NCBI GenBank assembly: GCA_964592235.1
Contig: CAZQCF010000022.1
Location: forward strand, 3,635 to 67,634
Length of the DNA: 64,000 nt
Direction of reading: 5' to 3'
DNA from: PLA3 sp964592235
Lineage (GTDB): Bacteria; Planctomycetota; Phycisphaerae; UBA1845; UTPLA1
Shown here in pieces: positions 62,391 through 64,000 of the stretch. The position numbers were made by a program, and so were the translations under genes. Under the pieces are notes generated by a model, which was not told where the DNA came from, did not search any database, and was given only the letters and a program-made list of their open reading frames with translations. Numbering within the stretch: the first letter of the stretch is position 1; the number at the start of each line of letters is the position of its first letter.

Positions 62391-63523
62391 CCGCGCACGA
62401 CAAGCATCCCGCGTATCTGCTCTTTCGTGCGTACCCCGCATTGGCCCAGGCGTTGCCGCGCGTCGCGATCGGGGCATGGCCAACCCCCGTAACCGCTTCG
62501 CCGCACTTTGCCCGCGCCCACGGCCTGACCGCGCTGCACGTCAAGCGCGAGGATCAAAGTCACCCGCGATGCGGCGGCAACAAGGTGCGCGGCCTTGAAT
62601 TACTGCTGGGCGATGCACTCTCACGCAGTGCGAACACGATCATCACCATGGGCGCGGCCGGTAGCCACCATGTCTGCCGAAGCGCCTGGCATGCAGCCCA
62701 GCTCGGCCTGCGCACGGTGGCGGCGCTCGTCCCGCAGGCAAGCGCCGAGTACGCACGGCGCAATCTTCTCTGTGCGGCGTCGGTCGGCGCTGAATTGAAG
62801 CTGGTTTCCTACCTCGGCGTGGCGCCGACGCTGATTCACGAAATGCTTCGCCCGCGAAACTGGAACGGCATGCAGCCGCCCTATTTCATCCCGCCCGGCG
62901 GCACCAGCCCACGATCCTGCGTGGGTCACGTCAACGCGATGTTTGAGCTGCGCGATCAGATCGTTGCGGGCGTCCTGCCTGAACCGGATTTCCTGTATGT
63001 CCCGATGGGCAGCCTCGGCACGGCGGCAGGTCTTCTTCTGGGCGCGCGGCTCACCGGACTGAAGACGCGAATCATCGGCGTCGCCGTGTCGTATAACTGG
63101 TATTGCACGGCCGGACGCTGCGTGCGAATGGCGACGCGGTGCCTGCGTTTCATGCGCCGGTTTGATTCGTCGATTCCCGAAGTTGATCTGGGCGCGGGCG
63201 ATGTACACATTGTCCGGTCGGCGCTGGGTGAGGGCTATGCGCAATTCACCGGGCGATCCGTGGCGCAGGCGAGTGAACTTCATCGGCTGGACGGCATGGC
63301 GCTGGACGGAACCTACACCGCCAAGGCGCTGGCGGGCATGATGGATTTCATTCGCGAACACGATCTCGCATCGCGACGAAACCTCTTTTGGCACACCTAT
63401 CATCCTTTGCCACAGTCGATGTGCGCTCCGGGAGCGAAGCACAACCTGCAGCCTGCCCTAACGCAATACGTTGAGGCCGATGTTCAACCGCTCGACGAAC
63501 GATTGCACTATCCGCGCGAGTGA
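62387..63523 (+). CDS. PLP-dependent enzyme, ACC deaminase / D-cysteine desulfhydrase family
   Basis: Fold type II PLP enzyme of about 378 residues. LHVKREDQSHPRCGGNKVRGLE carries the Schiff-base Lys (GGNK); TMGAAGSHHVCRSAWHAAQ and YVPMGSLGTAAGLLLGARL are cofactor and phosphate-binding parts. Family members deaminate 1-aminocyclopropane-1-carboxylate or release H2S from D-cysteine. The exact substrate cannot be told. The start at 62387 is set by the ATGA overlap with the GMC gene; longer in-frame extensions run antisense-like through it and are rejected. Confidence 0.88.
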   Translation: MTAHDKHPAYLLFRAYPALAQALPRVAIGAWPTPVTASPHFARAHGLTALHVKREDQSHPRCGGNKVRGLELLLGDALSRSANTIITMGAAGSHHVCRSAWHAAQLGLRTVAALVPQASAEYARRNLLCAASVGAELKLVSYLGVAPTLIHEMLRPRNWNGMQPPYFIPPGGTSPRSCVGHVNAMFELRDQIVAGVLPEPDFLYVPMGSLGTAAGLLLGARLTGLKTRIIGVAVSYNWYCTAGRCVRMATRCLRFMRRFDSSIPEVDLGAGDVHIVRSALGEGYAQFTGRSVAQASELHRLDGMALDGTYTAKALAGMMDFIREHDLASRRNLFWHTYHPLPQSMCAPGAKHNLQPALTQYVEADVQPLDERLHYPRE

Positions 63524-63528
63524 CCGCC

Positions 63529-63846
63529 ATGCCCGATGAATTCATCAGCGAGGCGATCACTCCTGACGCGGGCACATTCGATGCAGCCTCAATGGCATCG
63601 GGCGTGCCGGGTCTCCCGGCCGGGTTCACGTGGCGAGATGAGCATCATCAAATCGTGGAAGTCTTGTCGACCTGGAAAGTCAGCGAGGCCGAGGATCACG
63701 CAGGCGGCGAGCTGTATTATCGCAAACAGTTCTGGAAAGTTCGAACCGACCGCGGACTGGTTGCATCGATTTACGCCGTTCGCCGCGTCAAGCGCGGCGA
63801 GTCGCCGAAGAAGCGATGGTGGCTGTACACCCTCCACCACGTTTGA
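63529..63846 (+). CDS. DUF6504-like small protein
   Basis: Protein of about 105 residues that begins MPDEFISEAITPDAGTFDAA, then GVPGLPAGFTWRDEHHQIVEVL, and ends RWWLYTLHHV. This order matches the DUF6504 family of short bacterial proteins with unknown function. The ATG at 63529 fits the family start; a GTG at 63520 would overlap the upstream stop (GTGA). It completes the likely operon with the GMC and PLP genes. Confidence 0.8.
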   Translation: MPDEFISEAITPDAGTFDAASMASGVPGLPAGFTWRDEHHQIVEVLSTWKVSEAEDHAGGELYYRKQFWKVRTDRGLVASIYAVRRVKRGESPKKRWWLYTLHHV

Positions 63847-63906
63847 CCCGAGTACCTGTCTCGCGCAGCGACGCACTCGCGCCCAATAACAAGCGCGCAA
63901 GAAAGA

Positions 63907-63932
63907 AGCCGACGGAATGCCTTCCGCCGGCT
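63907..63932 (+). terminator. Putative intrinsic terminator
   Basis: The arms agccgacggaa and ttccgccggct pair, with one G-T wobble, around a tgcc loop, 61 bases after the DUF6504 gene. The following tcggtggtttgtg is only weakly T-rich, so termination is plausible but not certain. Confidence 0.55.
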
Positions 63933-63960
63933 TCGGTGGTTTGTGCCGGTTTCAAAACTC

Positions 63961-63980
63961 CTCTCCCCCTTGGGGGAGAG
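63961..63980. repeat. Palindromic repeat at window edge
   Basis: A perfect 9-bp stem (ctctccccc / gggggagag) with a two-base loop is followed by gtcgggtgagggggagaag. This is a motif widely dispersed in bacterial intergenic DNA. The repeat may continue past the window. Confidence 0.75.
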
Positions 63981-64000
63981 GTCGGGTGAGGGGGAGAAGC

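Overview
The window is GC-rich, densely coding bacterial chromosome. The best fit is a Planctomycetota member, perhaps Phycisphaerae-like. The evidence is a PEP-CTERM protein, a secreted protein with a dockerin-like motif and many DCNxNGxPDECD repeats, a fused SecD-SecF, and numerous short palindromic repeats. The phylum call is inference from gene content, not a computed phylogeny. No rRNA, tRNA, CRISPR array, transposase or phage gene was seen.

Layout. Positions 1-3229 hold a partial reading frame, a 2[4Fe-4S] ferredoxin, a small ABM-fold monooxygenase and a CstA-type peptide transporter with an unusual hydrophilic insertion. Positions 3248-33706 form a large cell-surface polysaccharide region. 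It holds a beta-helix/PA14 lipoprotein, WecB, several glycosyltransferases, a WbpB-WbpD fusion with WbpI (UDP-diacetamido-uronic acid branch), an ABC exporter pair (Wzm/Wzt) with a methyltransferase between them, and sugar-nucleotide SDR enzymes. It also holds all four enzymes that make GDP-D-glycero-alpha-D-manno-heptose: HddC at 12.3 kb, GmhA and GmhB at 16.4-17.5 kb, HddA at 30.7 kb. A lutABC lactate-oxidation operon (20.9-23.7 kb) sits inside this region, and a UbiA prenyltransferase closes it.

Positions 33966-42811 carry a small exported protein, SecDF with a repeat-containing insertion, a LysM protein, a polytopic GT-C-like protein and a YkgJ-type cysteine-cluster protein. Positions 43100-47615 are a cell-wall cluster (murC, murB, ddl, an FtsQ-like protein), followed by a membrane protein, dnaE on the minus strand, fxsA and bamA. 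Positions 55.6-59.6 kb hold a small zinc ribbon, the PEP-CTERM protein and a large secreted repeat protein split by an in-frame TAG. Positions 59.8-63.8 kb hold an amidohydrolase and a coupled group made of a GMC oxidoreductase, a PLP enzyme and a DUF6504-like protein.

Main points for follow-up: a perfect 38-bp direct repeat that brackets the alpha/beta-hydrolase gene and supplies its start region; a cluster of palindromic repeats upstream of hddC; three diverged copies of a helical unit inserted in SecD; the in-frame stop in the secreted repeat protein; and the combined heptose and diacetamido-uronate polysaccharide locus.
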